Positions 49,038 through 58,144 of a stretch of DNA of 64,000 bases are shown here, piece by piece. The stretch comes from Kitasatospora herbaricolor. GTDB lineage: Bacteria; Actinomycetota; Actinomycetes; Streptomycetales; Streptomycetaceae. Both the position numbers and the translations under genes were made by a program. Under the pieces are notes generated by a model that saw only the letters and a list, made by a program, of their open reading frames with translations, ran no database searches and was not told the origin of the DNA. Where the stretch lies: NCBI RefSeq assembly GCF_030813695.1, contig NZ_JAUSVA010000002.1:3968001-4032000 (forward strand), written 5' to 3'. The first letter of the stretch is position 1. Each line of letters starts with the position of its first letter.

Positions 49038-49976
49038 GTGTACCCACCCGTCCGGAACGACGCGCCTGCTCCCACCCGCCCGTCGCCCGCGCCCCTGCGC
49101 TCCCGCACCAACCGGGTCCGGCAGGCCTCCGACCGGCAGATCTCCACCGGGCTGGACCTGTTGCGCACCCTGCTCCGCAGCCAGTTCCTGCCGACTCCCC
49201 AGCTGGTGCCCGCCGGGGCCGCCTTCGCGGTCGGCCACGCCCACCCTCCCGGGGTGGCGCTGCGCTCCACCGCGACCACCGGCGGCACCAGCAGCAGCGG
49301 CACCGGCGGCGGGACCGGGGCCGGCGGCACGACCACCACCACCGGCCCGGCCGGCACCCGTGGCCGCCCGGCCACCGCGGGCGGCCGCGGCCGGGCCCGG
49401 ACGGCCCCGAGCCCCGGCTTCGAGACCGAGCACAACCCGATCATGGAGCTGGTCGAACGGGCCCAGGCCGGTGAGAGCGAGGCCTTCGGGCGGCTCTACG
49501 ACCACTACGCGGACACCGTCTACCGCTACATCTACTACCGGGTCGGCAGCCGGGCCACCGCCGAGGACCTCACCAGCGAGACCTTCCTGCGCGCGCTGCG
49601 CCGGATCGGCACCTTCACCTGGCAGGGCCGCGACTTCGGCGCCTGGCTGGTGACCATCGCCCGCAACCTGGTGGCCGACCACTTCAAGTCCAGCCGGTTC
49701 CGGCTGGAGGTCACCACCGGCGAGATGCTCGACTCCAACGAGTGCGAGCGCAGCCCCGAGGACTCCGTCCTGGAGCGGCTCTCCAACGCCGCCCTGCTGG
49801 AGGCGGTCGGACGGCTCAACCCCCAGCAGCAGGAGTGCGTCACCCTGCGGTTCCTGCAGGGGCTCTCGGTCGCCGAGACGGCCCGCATCATGGGGAAGAA
49901 CGAGGGCGCCATCAAGACCCTTCAGTACCGCGCGGTGCGGACCCTGGCCCGCCTGCTGCCCCCCGACGCCCGGTGA
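49038..49976 (+). CDS. bldN: ECF sigma factor BldN (developmental)
   Basis: 312 residues from a GTG with GGGAG upstream. Sigma region 2 begins near residue 136 (MELVERAQAGESEAFGRLYD, ending TIARNLVADHFKSSR), and region 4 follows (QQQECVTLRFLQGLSVAETA, NEGAIKTLQYRAVRTLARLL). As in other BldN proteins, an N-terminal extension precedes the sigma domains; in S. coelicolor it is a pro-sequence that is cut off. Here it is about 135 residues and includes a Gly/Thr-rich linker (about 79-125), longer than the 86-residue pro-sequence I recall. The anti-sigma gene rsbN follows. BldN is known to activate chaplin, rodlin and bldM genes. Confidence 0.94.
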   Translation: MYPPVRNDAPAPTRPSPAPLRSRTNRVRQASDRQISTGLDLLRTLLRSQFLPTPQLVPAGAAFAVGHAHPPGVALRSTATTGGTSSSGTGGGTGAGGTTTTTGPAGTRGRPATAGGRGRARTAPSPGFETEHNPIMELVERAQAGESEAFGRLYDHYADTVYRYIYYRVGSRATAEDLTSETFLRALRRIGTFTWQGRDFGAWLVTIARNLVADHFKSSRFRLEVTTGEMLDSNECERSPEDSVLERLSNAALLEAVGRLNPQQQECVTLRFLQGLSVAETARIMGKNEGAIKTLQYRAVRTLARLLPPDAR

Positions 49977-50232
49977 GCGGCGGAGTGGTCCGACGGATAT
50001 CCGGCCCCCCGTCACCGGCATCATCCGGCCGACACGTGCGGGTGAACGGTCGGTCCGATGATCAGTCGTGCGTAACCGACGGCCCGCGCCGCTCGTTGGC
50101 CAGCGTGCAAGCCTCCACCAGGCGTACGGTCAAGCCGGATCGCGACCTCTCACCCGATGGAGTGGCTTTGGCCCGCCGAGGCAACCGTCCGGCCGGCCGG
50201 GGTGTCGACAACGACGAAGGGAGGTGTGGCCC

Positions 50233-51462
50233 GTGACGGCAAACGTGCTGGAGCACCGGCGGGCGAAGGCCTTCGCCGAGGCGCTGGAGGCCCACCAGGT
50301 AGAGCACCGGGACGCCGCGCGGCCCGCGGAGGCCACCGCTGACCGCGGGGACACGACGGCCGTCCTGCTCGGCATGGCCGACTCGCTCGGCGCACTGCCG
50401 GGCCCGGAGCTGGACCCGGAGGTCCGAACGGTCCAACGCGCCCAGCTGATGGCCGCGTTCGAGCAGGCGTTCGCCGGCGGCGCCGGCGTCACCGTGCCCG
50501 CGCAACGCAGGAGCCGGGCCCACCGGGCCGTCCCGCGCGGCCGCTGGAGCCGCAGGTTCGCGATCGGCGGGCTGGTCGCCGGCATCGCCGTCGGCAGTCT
50601 CGCCGGCGCCGCCGCGGCGAGCACCAACGCCCTGCCGGGGGACACCCTCTACGGGATGAAGCGCGGACTGGAGGGGCTCCAGCTGGACTTCGCGGGCTCC
50701 GACAGCGAGCGCGGCGCGCTGCTGCTGGACCAGGCCTCGACCCGGCTCGGCGAGGCCAAGGGGCTGCTGGGGCGGGCCGGTTCACCGTCCGCGCTGAACC
50801 CGGACACCGTCGAGCAGGTGCGCCGGGCGCTCGCCGACATGCACGCCGAGGCCATCAAGGGCCGCGAGCTGCTGAGGTCCGTCTACCGCAGCAACGGCTC
50901 GCTGGAGCCGATGCGGATGCTGGCCGGGTTCGCCGAGGACGAGGACGGCCGCTGGTCGGAGCTGCAGGGCCGGCTCCCGGTCCAGCTCACCCAGGAGGCC
51001 GGCCGGGTCGACCGGCTCTTCGACGACATAAGCGAGGACGTCGCGCCCCTGCGCCTCGTGGAGCCGGCCGCCCAGGGCGGTACGGCCGACGGCAGCGGGG
51101 CGGGCGGCGGCGAGCACGCGGGCGGCCCGTCCGGCAGCGGGCAGACCGGCGGCGACCCGGCCGGCGGCACCGGCGGCGCGAAGCCGGGCACCGCGGGCAG
51201 GGCGCCCTCGGCAGGGGCCTCCGCGAGTGGCTCCGGCGCGCCGAGCGCGACGCCGGGCAACCCCCCGGCGGCGGTCGGCGGGCTGGTCGACGGCCTGGCC
51301 AACGGCATCACCGGCGCGCACCCCTCGCCGAGCCCGGACGCCACCCCGGGCGGCTCCACCGCGGCGCCCACCGGCGCGGCGAGCAACGCTCCGAGCAGCC
51401 AGCCGGGTCTGGACATCCCGCCGCTCATCCCCGGCCTGCTGCCGGGGCTGAAGCTGGGCTGA
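50233..51462 (+). CDS. rsbN: Anti-sigma factor RsbN (DUF5667)
   Basis: 409 residues from a GTG with GGGAGGTG seven bases upstream. The first 105 residues are the cytoplasmic sigma-binding part, one membrane segment is at about 109-130 (FAIGGLVAGIAVGSLAGAAA), and the outside part has helices (TLYGMKRGLEGLQLDFAGSD) and a Gly/Pro/Ser-rich tail of about 110 residues. Position directly downstream of bldN is that of RsbN, which holds BldN at the membrane. Signal for release unknown. Confidence 0.9.
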   Translation: MTANVLEHRRAKAFAEALEAHQVEHRDAARPAEATADRGDTTAVLLGMADSLGALPGPELDPEVRTVQRAQLMAAFEQAFAGGAGVTVPAQRRSRAHRAVPRGRWSRRFAIGGLVAGIAVGSLAGAAAASTNALPGDTLYGMKRGLEGLQLDFAGSDSERGALLLDQASTRLGEAKGLLGRAGSPSALNPDTVEQVRRALADMHAEAIKGRELLRSVYRSNGSLEPMRMLAGFAEDEDGRWSELQGRLPVQLTQEAGRVDRLFDDISEDVAPLRLVEPAAQGGTADGSGAGGGEHAGGPSGSGQTGGDPAGGTGGAKPGTAGRAPSAGASASGSGAPSATPGNPPAAVGGLVDGLANGITGAHPSPSPDATPGGSTAAPTGAASNAPSSQPGLDIPPLIPGLLPGLKLG

Positions 51463-51497
51463 CCGGGCGCGGGCGTCAGCAGGCGCGAGCAACAGCG

Positions 51498-51531
51498 GTG
51501 AGGGGCCCGGGCAACCGCCCGGGCCCCTCAC
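51498..51531. terminator. Bidirectional terminator, rsbN / acyltransferase
   Basis: 15-bp perfect stem (51498-51512 with 51517-51531), loop AACC, between convergent stops at 51462 and 51562. Confidence 0.85.
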
Positions 51532-51561
51532 TGTCGTACTGTCCGCCGGTGCCTGCGGCCG

Positions 51562-52569
51562 TCAGAAGAAGACCGAACGCCGTTGCACCAGCAGCTTGTA
51601 GAGGGTGTGCTGGATGGTCTCGCGGACCTCGTCGGTCAGGTCGAAGACCAGCATCGGGTCGTCCGCCGCCTCCGGCGGGTGGCTGTCGGTGGCGATCGGC
51701 TCGCCGAACTGGATCGTCCACTTGGTCGGCAGCGGGATCGCGCCGAGCGGCCCCAGCCACGGGAAGGTCGGCGTGATCGGCACGTACGGCAGGCCCAGAA
51801 GTCTGGCCAGCGTCTTGGCGTTGCCGATCATCGGGTAGGTCTCCTCGGCCCCGACGATCGAGCAGGGCACGATCGGCACCTGGGCCCGCAGCGCGGAGGC
51901 CACGAAACCGCCGCGGCCGAACCGCTGCAGCTTGTAGCGGTCGGCGAAGGGCTTGCCGATGCCCTTGAAGCCCTCCGGCCAGACGCCCACCACCTCGCCG
52001 CGCTCCAGCAGCGCCTGGGCGTCCTCGTTGCAGGCCAGGGTGTGCCCGGCCTTGCGGGCCACCTCGTTGACGCCCGGCAGCACGAACACCAGGTCGGCGG
52101 CGAGCATCCGCAGGTGGCGGCGCTGCGGGTGGTGGTCGTGGATCGCGACCTGGGTCATCAGGGCGTCCAGCGGGATCGTCCCCGAGTGGTTGGCGACGAT
52201 CAGCACGCCGCCCTCGGCGGGGATGTTCTCGATCCCGCGCACCTCGACCCGGAAGTACTTGTCGGCGAGCGGACGCAGCAGCGAGAGGAAGACCGCCTCG
52301 GTCAGCTCCCGGTCGAAACCGAACTCGTCCACCTCGTAGTCGCCGGTGATCCGGCGGCGCAGGAAGGAGAGGCCGCCGGCGGCCCGCTCCTCCCAGCCCT
52401 TGCCGAACAGTTTGGTGGCCGCCGGGCCGAGCCGGCCCGCCAGCGCGCCGCCGACGGCGTCGGCCAGCCGGTCGGCGAGGCCCGCCTCCGGGGCGTCGCT
52501 CCAGCTCGGCGCGGACTCGATCGGAATGACCTTGGCCTCGCCGGCGGCGTACTCCCTCGCGGCACTCAT
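51562..52569 (-). CDS. PlsC-like lysophospholipid acyltransferase
   Basis: 335 residues. The acyltransferase motif is H128-SGTIPL-D135 in IVANHSGTIPLDALM, i.e. His-x6-Asp instead of the commoner His-x4-Asp, and the second motif is VWPEGFKGIGK. An N-terminal region of about 100 residues precedes it. Likely an acyl transfer to a lipid headgroup acceptor at the membrane. Its ATG overlaps the stop of the upstream epimerase gene by four bases, so the pair is translationally coupled. The same pair is found beside bldN in other streptomycetes as far as I recall. Confidence 0.87.
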   Translation of the reverse strand: MSAAREYAAGEAKVIPIESAPSWSDAPEAGLADRLADAVGGALAGRLGPAATKLFGKGWEERAAGGLSFLRRRITGDYEVDEFGFDRELTEAVFLSLLRPLADKYFRVEVRGIENIPAEGGVLIVANHSGTIPLDALMTQVAIHDHHPQRRHLRMLAADLVFVLPGVNEVARKAGHTLACNEDAQALLERGEVVGVWPEGFKGIGKPFADRYKLQRFGRGGFVASALRAQVPIVPCSIVGAEETYPMIGNAKTLARLLGLPYVPITPTFPWLGPLGAIPLPTKWTIQFGEPIATDSHPPEAADDPMLVFDLTDEVRETIQHTLYKLLVQRRSVFF

Positions 52570-53678
52570 CGCGGGTTCAGCTCCTGTGTGGGACGGGTCG
52601 GGTGGGCCGGGTGGCGGAACGCGGCGCCCTCGGGCCCGAGCAGCCCGGTGAGGCGGTCGGTGACGGCGGTCAGGCGCTCCGGCGGCAGCAGTCCGGCGCT
52701 CTGCGCGGCGGCGAAGTCGCCGAAGGCCTCCGCCGTGGTGAACCGCGGCTGGTACCCGAAGGTTTCGCGCAGCCGGGTGGTGTCCACCACCCGGCCGTGC
52801 GTCAGCAGCCGCAGCTGCTCCGGCGAGAAGTCGGCGAGCCGGGTCTGCCGGACCAGCCCGGCCACCCAGCCGATCACCGGCTGCAGCATCGGCACGGTGG
52901 GCCGGCCGAGCCGGCGGGCGCACTGGGAGAGCAGCAGCACGCCCTCCCCCGCGACGTTGAAGGTGCCGGCGTTGCTGGTGCCGCGGACGGGCTCGACGGC
53001 GGAGCGGCAGAGCACCTCGATCACGTCGTCCTCGTGGACGAACTGCAGGCGCGGGTCGTGGCCGAGGACGGTCGGCAGCACCGGCAGGGTGAAGTACTCG
53101 CAGAGCGGGGTGTCCCCCACCGGGCCGACGATGTTGGCGAAGCGGAGCACGGTGACGGCGACGTCCGGGCGGCGGCGGGCGAAGCCGCGGACGTAGCCCT
53201 CGACCTCGGCGGCGTCCTTGGCGAAGCCGCCGCTCGGCAGGTTCTTGGGCTGCATCCGCTCGCCGAAGACCGCCGGGTCGCGCGGCGCGGAGCCGTACAC
53301 GCCGGTGGTCGACTTCACCACCAGGCGGCGCAGGCCGGGCGCCTTCTGGCAGGCACCCAGCAGCTGCATGGTGCCGATGACGTTGGACTCCTTGACGGCG
53401 CTGCGGCCGGCCGGGCCCAGCCCGGTGGCGCTGACGTTGAGGTGGACGACGGTGTCGACCTGGTGCTCGGCGATGACCCGGGCGACGGCGGGGCGCCGCA
53501 GGTCGAGCTTCTCGAAGCGGTAGCCGGCCGCCGGACCCTCGGGTTCGGCCACCGGGTCGCGGGGCGGCTGGACGTCGACCCCGACCACCAGGTCGATGTC
53601 GGGACGGCGACGGATGTCGGCGACGAAGCGGGCACCCAGGTGCCGTGCCACGCCGGTGACGAGCACGACCTTGCCCAC
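52566..53678 (-). CDS. NAD-dependent epimerase/dehydratase (SDR)
   Basis: 370 residues from a GTG with GGAGGAC about ten bases upstream. The Rossmann motif VTGVARHLGARF is at the N-terminus, then LDLRRPAVARVI, HLNVSATG and STTGVYGSAP. In this SDR subgroup the usual Tyr-x3-Lys is not obvious in my reading: the stretch after VYGSAP reads FAKDAAEVEGYV. Coupled to the acyltransferase, so it may act on a lipid-linked sugar or a similar substrate. Function unassigned. Confidence 0.85.
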   Translation of the reverse strand: MGKVVLVTGVARHLGARFVADIRRRPDIDLVVGVDVQPPRDPVAEPEGPAAGYRFEKLDLRRPAVARVIAEHQVDTVVHLNVSATGLGPAGRSAVKESNVIGTMQLLGACQKAPGLRRLVVKSTTGVYGSAPRDPAVFGERMQPKNLPSGGFAKDAAEVEGYVRGFARRRPDVAVTVLRFANIVGPVGDTPLCEYFTLPVLPTVLGHDPRLQFVHEDDVIEVLCRSAVEPVRGTSNAGTFNVAGEGVLLLSQCARRLGRPTVPMLQPVIGWVAGLVRQTRLADFSPEQLRLLTHGRVVDTTRLRETFGYQPRFTTAEAFGDFAAAQSAGLLPPERLTAVTDRLTGLLGPEGAAFRHPAHPTRPTQELNPR

Positions 53679-53823
53679 GGTGTTCGCGTCCTCCTCGGCC
53701 GACCTGCCCTCATCTGCGTGCACCGTATCGCGCCCGGGTTGCGGGCGGGTGTCCCCGCGCGCACCGAATCGGGCGGTGTTGCCGGGCGGCCCCGGTCCCG
53801 GCCCGCCGGGGCCGGAGATGGCA

Positions 53824-53858
53824 CTGCCCGCCCCGGCCGTGAGGGCCGGGGCGGGCAG
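53824..53858 (-). terminator. Terminator after the bS22 gene
   Basis: 15-bp perfect stem (53824-53838 with 53844-53858), five-base loop, 35 bases beyond the stop of the minus-strand bS22 gene. Confidence 0.8.
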
Positions 53859-53893
53859 GAAAGCTCCAGGCCGGCAGTGCGCGGCCGTAGGGC

Positions 53894-53992
53894 TTACTTC
53901 TTGTTGCGACGCTGAACGCGAGTCCGCTTCAGAAGCTTGCGGTGCTTCTTCTTGGCCATACGCTTGCGACGCTTCTTGATGACAGAGCCCAC
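53894..53992 (-). CDS. Ribosomal protein bS22 (AURKAIP1/COX24 domain)
   Basis: Only 32 residues, from a GTG. The sequence begins [19 protein letters not shown] and ends [10 protein letters not shown], 16 of its residues being Lys or Arg. It matches the small actinobacterial 30S subunit protein bS22 seen in mycobacterial ribosomes. Too short for default gene finding and often missed. Its upstream neighbour on the same strand is the excisionase-like regulator gene. Confidence 0.93.
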   Translation of the reverse strand: MGSVIKKRRKRMAKKKHRKLLKRTRVQRRNKK

Positions 53993-54180
53993 GGAACAAC
54001 CCTCGCTCACTGAGACTCTCGTCCGTGTGAGACGGAGTCCATACGACTGACGGAGGGCCTAGCCTACCTTCCGCGCGGCCCGCACCGTAATCGCGCTCCC
54101 GGCGACCGGGAAACTTGCGGGAAATCTGCGGCAAACGGGCGCGGGACCCGCTGGCTGCGGGCCCGCCCACCGGTTGCCGG

Positions 54181-54390
54181 CTACGCGCTTTCGAGCCGCA
54201 CGTAGGACTCCTTGAGGTACTCGTGGACCGCCTGCTGGGGCACCCGGAAGGAACGGCCGACCCGGATGGCCGGCAGTTCTCCGCTGTGCACCAGCCGGTA
54301 CACCGTCATCTTGGACACCCGCATGACCGAGGCAACCTCTGCCACGGTCAGGAAGACGACCTCCTGCAGGGGGCGTTCGCCGGAACTCAT
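54181..54390 (-). CDS. Excisionase-like small DNA-binding protein
   Basis: 69 residues. One MerR-like winged helix with LTVAEVASVMRVSKMTVYRL and the wing IRVGRSFRVPQQAVHEYLKE. This is the excisionase-family helix-turn-helix of BldC relatives, but it is not BldC itself. The gene is conserved in this position in streptomycetes, next to bS22 and near bldN, which suggests a chromosomal regulator and not a phage excisionase. No integrase is nearby. Confidence 0.88.
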   Translation of the reverse strand: MSSGERPLQEVVFLTVAEVASVMRVSKMTVYRLVHSGELPAIRVGRSFRVPQQAVHEYLKESYVRLESA

Positions 54391-54865
54391 GACCTCACCC
54401 GACCCTTACCCGTGTGCAAGGCACCGGCTTCCCCTCCGGTGACTCCACCGGCACACGTGTATCCCCAGAGTAGTTAAGGGTGGTACCAGTGGGAAGAGGG
54501 GGAAGCGCCCGACTCGTACGGTGCGAGATCCCCCCGTTGCAGTACGTAGTCGATCGGCGGTCTGGCGCAGCCGGTCCGGTCAGCGCCGTCGACCGGCCGT
54601 GCACGCAGGACAGCTGCCCCGCAAGGGCGTGCGCCCCGGCCCGGGGGCCCCGGGCGGCCGTCGGCGGTGCGGCCGGGCGGCGGCGGCCGGTGCGGTCGAG
54701 TCTGCTGGGAGGGTCCGGTCCGGCAAAAGGCGCACGGAAGCACGGAGCGCGCGCGAGGAGCACCGGAGCCTCGCCGTACGCGCCTGTACGCCGTCGTGAG
54801 CGCCCCCTGGCCCCTTCGGCGGGCCCACGGGCCGGGCGGGCGGCCGGGGGCGCCGCCGGGGCGGC
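54391..54865. other. Intergenic 475 bp
   Basis: The stretch 54391-54560 is less GC-rich and should hold the promoter of the excisionase-like gene. The rest is GC-rich with no supported gene. Confidence 0.5.
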
Positions 54866-56071
54866 TCAGGGCAGCAGCCCGTGGTGCGGGAACACCGCCT
54901 TGCGGGCGGCGAGGATCGCCTGGTCGAGCCGGTCGGCGGGGTCGTAGCCGCCCTCGAAGTCCCGCCAGCCGGTGTCGGCGCCGTCGGTCATCCGCAGCGG
55001 GCCCTGCTGCCTGGTCCGGCGGTAGACCTCGGCGCGCCAGTCCGCCGGCGTCTCGGCGGCCGGGTCGACCGGCCGGCCGGCAGCGGTGGCGACCAGGTGG
55101 GTCCAGGCCCGGGGCACGACGTCGACCACGGCGTAGCCGCCCCCGCCGAGGGCGACCCAGCGCCCGTCTGCGTGCCGGTGGGCCAGTTCGTGCAGCTGCT
55201 CGGCGACGTGCCGCTGGGCGTCCAGGGAGACGGCGAGGTGCGCCAGCGGGTCCTCGACGTGGGTGTCGGCGCCGTGCTGGCTCACCAGCACCTGGGGGCG
55301 GAAGGCCGCCAGCAGGTCCGGCACCAGGGCGTGGAAGGCGCGCAGCCAGCCGGCGTCGCCGGTGCCGGCCGGCACCGGCAGGTTGGCGGCGCTGCCCGGC
55401 GCGGCCGGCCCGCCGGTCTCGCTGGACCAGCCGGTCTGCGGGAAGATCGTGGCGGGGTGCTCGTGCAGCGAGATCGTGAGCACCCGCGGGTCGTCCCAGA
55501 AGGCCTGCTGGACGCCGTCCCCGTGGTGCACGTCCACGTCGACGTAGGCGACCCGCTCGGCGCCGAGCTCCAGCAGCCGGGCGACCGCGAGGGAGGCGTC
55601 GTTGTAGACGCAGAAGCCGGACGCCTGGCCGGGCATGGCGTGGTGCAGCCCGCCGGCGAAGTTCACCGCATGCGGGGTCTCGGCCCGCCAGACCGCCTCG
55701 GCGGCCGCCACCGACTGGCCGGCGATCAGTGCGGAGGCCGAGTGCAGGGCGGGGAAGGACCAGTTGTCCTCGGTGCCGAGACCGTGCCGGGCGTCCCGCT
55801 CGTCCGGGTGCGCGGCGGCGTACTTGACCGCCTCGACGTACTCGCGGGTGTGCACCAGACCGAGGGTGGAGTCCCCGGCGGCGGCCGCGGCCCGCACCGT
55901 CACGCCCGGTCCGGTGGTCAGCCCCAGCGACTCGGCCAGCCGCATGGTGAGGGCCAGCCGGGTCGGGTCCATCGGGTGGCCGGGGCCGAAGTCGTAGCTC
56001 GTGACGGCTTCGTCCCAGAAGAGGTGCAGGCCGCAGGGGGTTTCACGCTCGGCGTCGGGCATGGCCTCCAC
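54866..56071 (-). CDS. acuC: AcuC-type histone deacetylase family protein
   Basis: 401 residues from a GTG (ATG three codons later is an alternative; neither has a good ribosome site). The zinc deacetylase motifs are clear: H143-H144 in GGLHHAMPGQASGF, D178, D180 and H182 in VDVDVHHGDGVQ, and an Asp in QHGADTHVEDP. AcuC removes acetyl groups, in Bacillus from acetyl-CoA synthetase. It lies downstream of an MFS transporter gene on the same strand. Confidence 0.9.
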   Translation of the reverse strand: MEAMPDAERETPCGLHLFWDEAVTSYDFGPGHPMDPTRLALTMRLAESLGLTTGPGVTVRAAAAAGDSTLGLVHTREYVEAVKYAAAHPDERDARHGLGTEDNWSFPALHSASALIAGQSVAAAEAVWRAETPHAVNFAGGLHHAMPGQASGFCVYNDASLAVARLLELGAERVAYVDVDVHHGDGVQQAFWDDPRVLTISLHEHPATIFPQTGWSSETGGPAAPGSAANLPVPAGTGDAGWLRAFHALVPDLLAAFRPQVLVSQHGADTHVEDPLAHLAVSLDAQRHVAEQLHELAHRHADGRWVALGGGGYAVVDVVPRAWTHLVATAAGRPVDPAAETPADWRAEVYRRTRQQGPLRMTDGADTGWRDFEGGYDPADRLDQAILAARKAVFPHHGLLP

Positions 56072-56129
56072 GGTAGTGGGTGGGGCCCGGCGGGCGTCGT
56101 AAGGGTCCGCCCGCGGGCCCGGCGGGCCG

Positions 56130-57326
56130 TCAGAGCACCTTCGCCGGTGTACGGGTCGTGATCGGCGCCGGCGCGAAGTGGCCGGCCAGCGGGATCACCG
56201 CGAGGACCAGCAGCATCGGCGCGAGCAGTGCCCAGCGGTAGGAGCTGGCGTCGGCGATCGCCCCGACCAGCGGTGAGCCGATCAGGAAGCCGACGTAGTT
56301 GAACAGGTTGAGCCGGGCCACCGCCGCGTCGGAGTCGTCCGGGAAGAGCCGCCCGCCGGCCGCGAACACCTGCGGGATGATCGCGCAGATCCCGAACCCG
56401 AGGACGGTGAAACCGGCGATGCCCGCCCACGGGCCGGGCGCCGCGGCGGCGAGCGCGAAGCCGAGGGCCGCCACCGCGGCGCCGCCGCGCACCACCGGCA
56501 CGGCGCCCCAGCGCTGCACGGCCCGGTCGCCGAGGGTCCGGCCGAGCAGCATCGCGACCATGTACCCGAGGTAGGAGAGCTTGGCGACGTCGTCCGGGCT
56601 GCCCAGCCCGTCGGTGAGGTACTTGACGCTGTAGTTGGAGACGGAGGCGTCCGCGATGTACGCCACGGCCATCGCCAGGCAGAGCGGCAGCAGCGGGCGC
56701 CAGGGGATGGAGCGGGCGGCGGCCTCGCTGGCCTCCCGGACGGCGTCGCCCAGCTCGGCCGGCCCGGCGAACCGGGTGCCGGCCAGGACGGCCAGCGGGA
56801 TCAGGACGGCGGCGGCCGTCCCGAACAGGGTGAACAGGCTGAGGTGGTAGTGCGAGCCGAGGCCGGCGACGGCGGCGCCGAGGATGCCGCCCAGGCTGAA
56901 CGCGGCGTGGAAGCCGAGCATGATCGAGCGCCCGTAGCGGTGCTGCAGGCCCACCCCGAGCATGTTCATGCTGGCGTCGAGCGCGCCGACCAGCAGTCCG
57001 AATGAGCCGAGCACCAGTCCCAGCTGCCAGAGCGTGTCGCCCAGGCCGACGGCGGCCAGGGTGAGGCAGAGGAGCGGCTGGACGACCCGCAGCACGCTGC
57101 GGGCGCTGGTCCGCTTGACCAGCCACTCGGACGTGATCGAGCCGACCCCGGCGAGCACCGGCACGGCGGCCAGGAAGACCGGCAGCAGCGAGTCGTCCAG
57201 CCCGTACCGGTCCTGGATCTCGGGGATGCAGGTGACCAGCAGGGCGAAGGTGATGCCCTGCAGGAGGAAGCTCACGGCCAGCGCGGCGCGTGCCTGCCGC
57301 AGCCGGGCCGGCGGGTCGGTGCTCAT
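56130..57326 (-). CDS. Major facilitator superfamily transporter
   Basis: 398 residues, 12 predicted membrane segments. N- and C-terminal halves each show the MFS pattern (SFLLQGITFALLVTCIPEIQ at the first segment, GYMVAMLLGRTLGDRAVQRW in the second half). Substrate unknown; it resembles the FucP/YbjJ-like exporters. Start ATG at 57324-57326 with GAGGT six to seven bases upstream. Confidence 0.88.
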   Translation of the reverse strand: MSTDPPARLRQARAALAVSFLLQGITFALLVTCIPEIQDRYGLDDSLLPVFLAAVPVLAGVGSITSEWLVKRTSARSVLRVVQPLLCLTLAAVGLGDTLWQLGLVLGSFGLLVGALDASMNMLGVGLQHRYGRSIMLGFHAAFSLGGILGAAVAGLGSHYHLSLFTLFGTAAAVLIPLAVLAGTRFAGPAELGDAVREASEAAARSIPWRPLLPLCLAMAVAYIADASVSNYSVKYLTDGLGSPDDVAKLSYLGYMVAMLLGRTLGDRAVQRWGAVPVVRGGAAVAALGFALAAAAPGPWAGIAGFTVLGFGICAIIPQVFAAGGRLFPDDSDAAVARLNLFNYVGFLIGSPLVGAIADASSYRWALLAPMLLVLAVIPLAGHFAPAPITTRTPAKVL

Positions 57327-57452
57327 GCGGGACCTCACTACTGGCCGGTACGACGACGTTGGCGAGAGCGTAGGCGGTGCGCGGGTTTTTGGGGAGGGGT
57401 CGCGGGCCCGGGATCACGGCGGCCTCCGGCGGCCCCCGTCCCCGCGGGAGCC

Positions 57453-58100
57453 TCAGAGCAGAACGGACAGCTCCGACAGCTCGCCGACCAGCCCGGTGGC
57501 CCCGGCGGCGGTGAGCTTCGCCGGGTCGGTGAGGGCGGTGTGCCCGTACACGTCCATGCCGGCCGCGCGGGCGGCCAGCACGCCGTTGACACTGTCCTCC
57601 ACGACCAGGCAGCGGGCCGGGTCGACGCCGAGGGTGCGGGCGGCGTGCAGGAACAGGTCGGGGGCGGGCTTGCCGACGCCGACGTCCTGGGCGCTGAAGA
57701 TCCGCTCCTCCGGGAAGTACCCGCGCAGGCCGGTCAGGTCCAGCGCGGTGCGGATCCAGGAGTGGTGAGCGGAGGAGGCCAGGCAGTACGGCACGGAGCG
57801 CTGCCCGACCTCCTTCAGCAGCTGCTCCGCGCCGCGCACGGCGGTGAGTTCGGTCGCGAAGGCGTCGAAGACCCGGGCGTGGAACAGCTCGTCGAAGCCC
57901 TCGGGGAGCTTCGCGCCGTACCGTTCGCCGATCACGTCGTGCACCCGGTGCGCCGCGGTGCCCATGTAGTCCCGGTAGGAGTCCTCGACGGTGGTCGGGA
58001 AGCCCAGCTCGGTCAGGTACTCGGCGAGCAGCCGGTTCGAGATCGGCTCGCTGTCCACGAGGACGCCGTCATTGTCGAAGATCACCAGGTCGTAGCTCAC
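57453..58100 (-). CDS. HAD-IA family phosphatase
   Basis: 215 residues from a GTG. Motif I is FDNDGVLVDSEP with D9 and D11, motif II CLASSAHHSW, the Lys is in VGKPAPDLFL and motif III is VVEDSVNGVLAARAAGM. This is the beta-phosphoglucomutase-like subfamily; the substrate is probably a small phosphorylated metabolite. Ends 110 bp from the start of the MFS gene region and runs the same way as proC. Confidence 0.9.
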   Translation of the reverse strand: MSYDLVIFDNDGVLVDSEPISNRLLAEYLTELGFPTTVEDSYRDYMGTAAHRVHDVIGERYGAKLPEGFDELFHARVFDAFATELTAVRGAEQLLKEVGQRSVPYCLASSAHHSWIRTALDLTGLRGYFPEERIFSAQDVGVGKPAPDLFLHAARTLGVDPARCLVVEDSVNGVLAARAAGMDVYGHTALTDPAKLTAAGATGLVGELSELSVLL

Positions 58101-58144
58101 ACCCGCGAGCCTACTGCCGGGCCCGCCCGCCGCCGCGGCACGGA

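Noticed and set aside
54181..54390. Phage excisionase
   Set aside because: Although excisionase-like in fold, no integrase, attachment site or phage gene is nearby, and the position next to bS22 is that of a conserved chromosomal regulator.
54181..54390. BldC
   Set aside because: The size and fold are similar, but the sequence differs clearly from BldC as I remember it.
54480..55479. Long plus-strand open frames before and across acuC
   Set aside because: They lack codon bias and are antisense to acuC; the intergenic part shows no family similarity.
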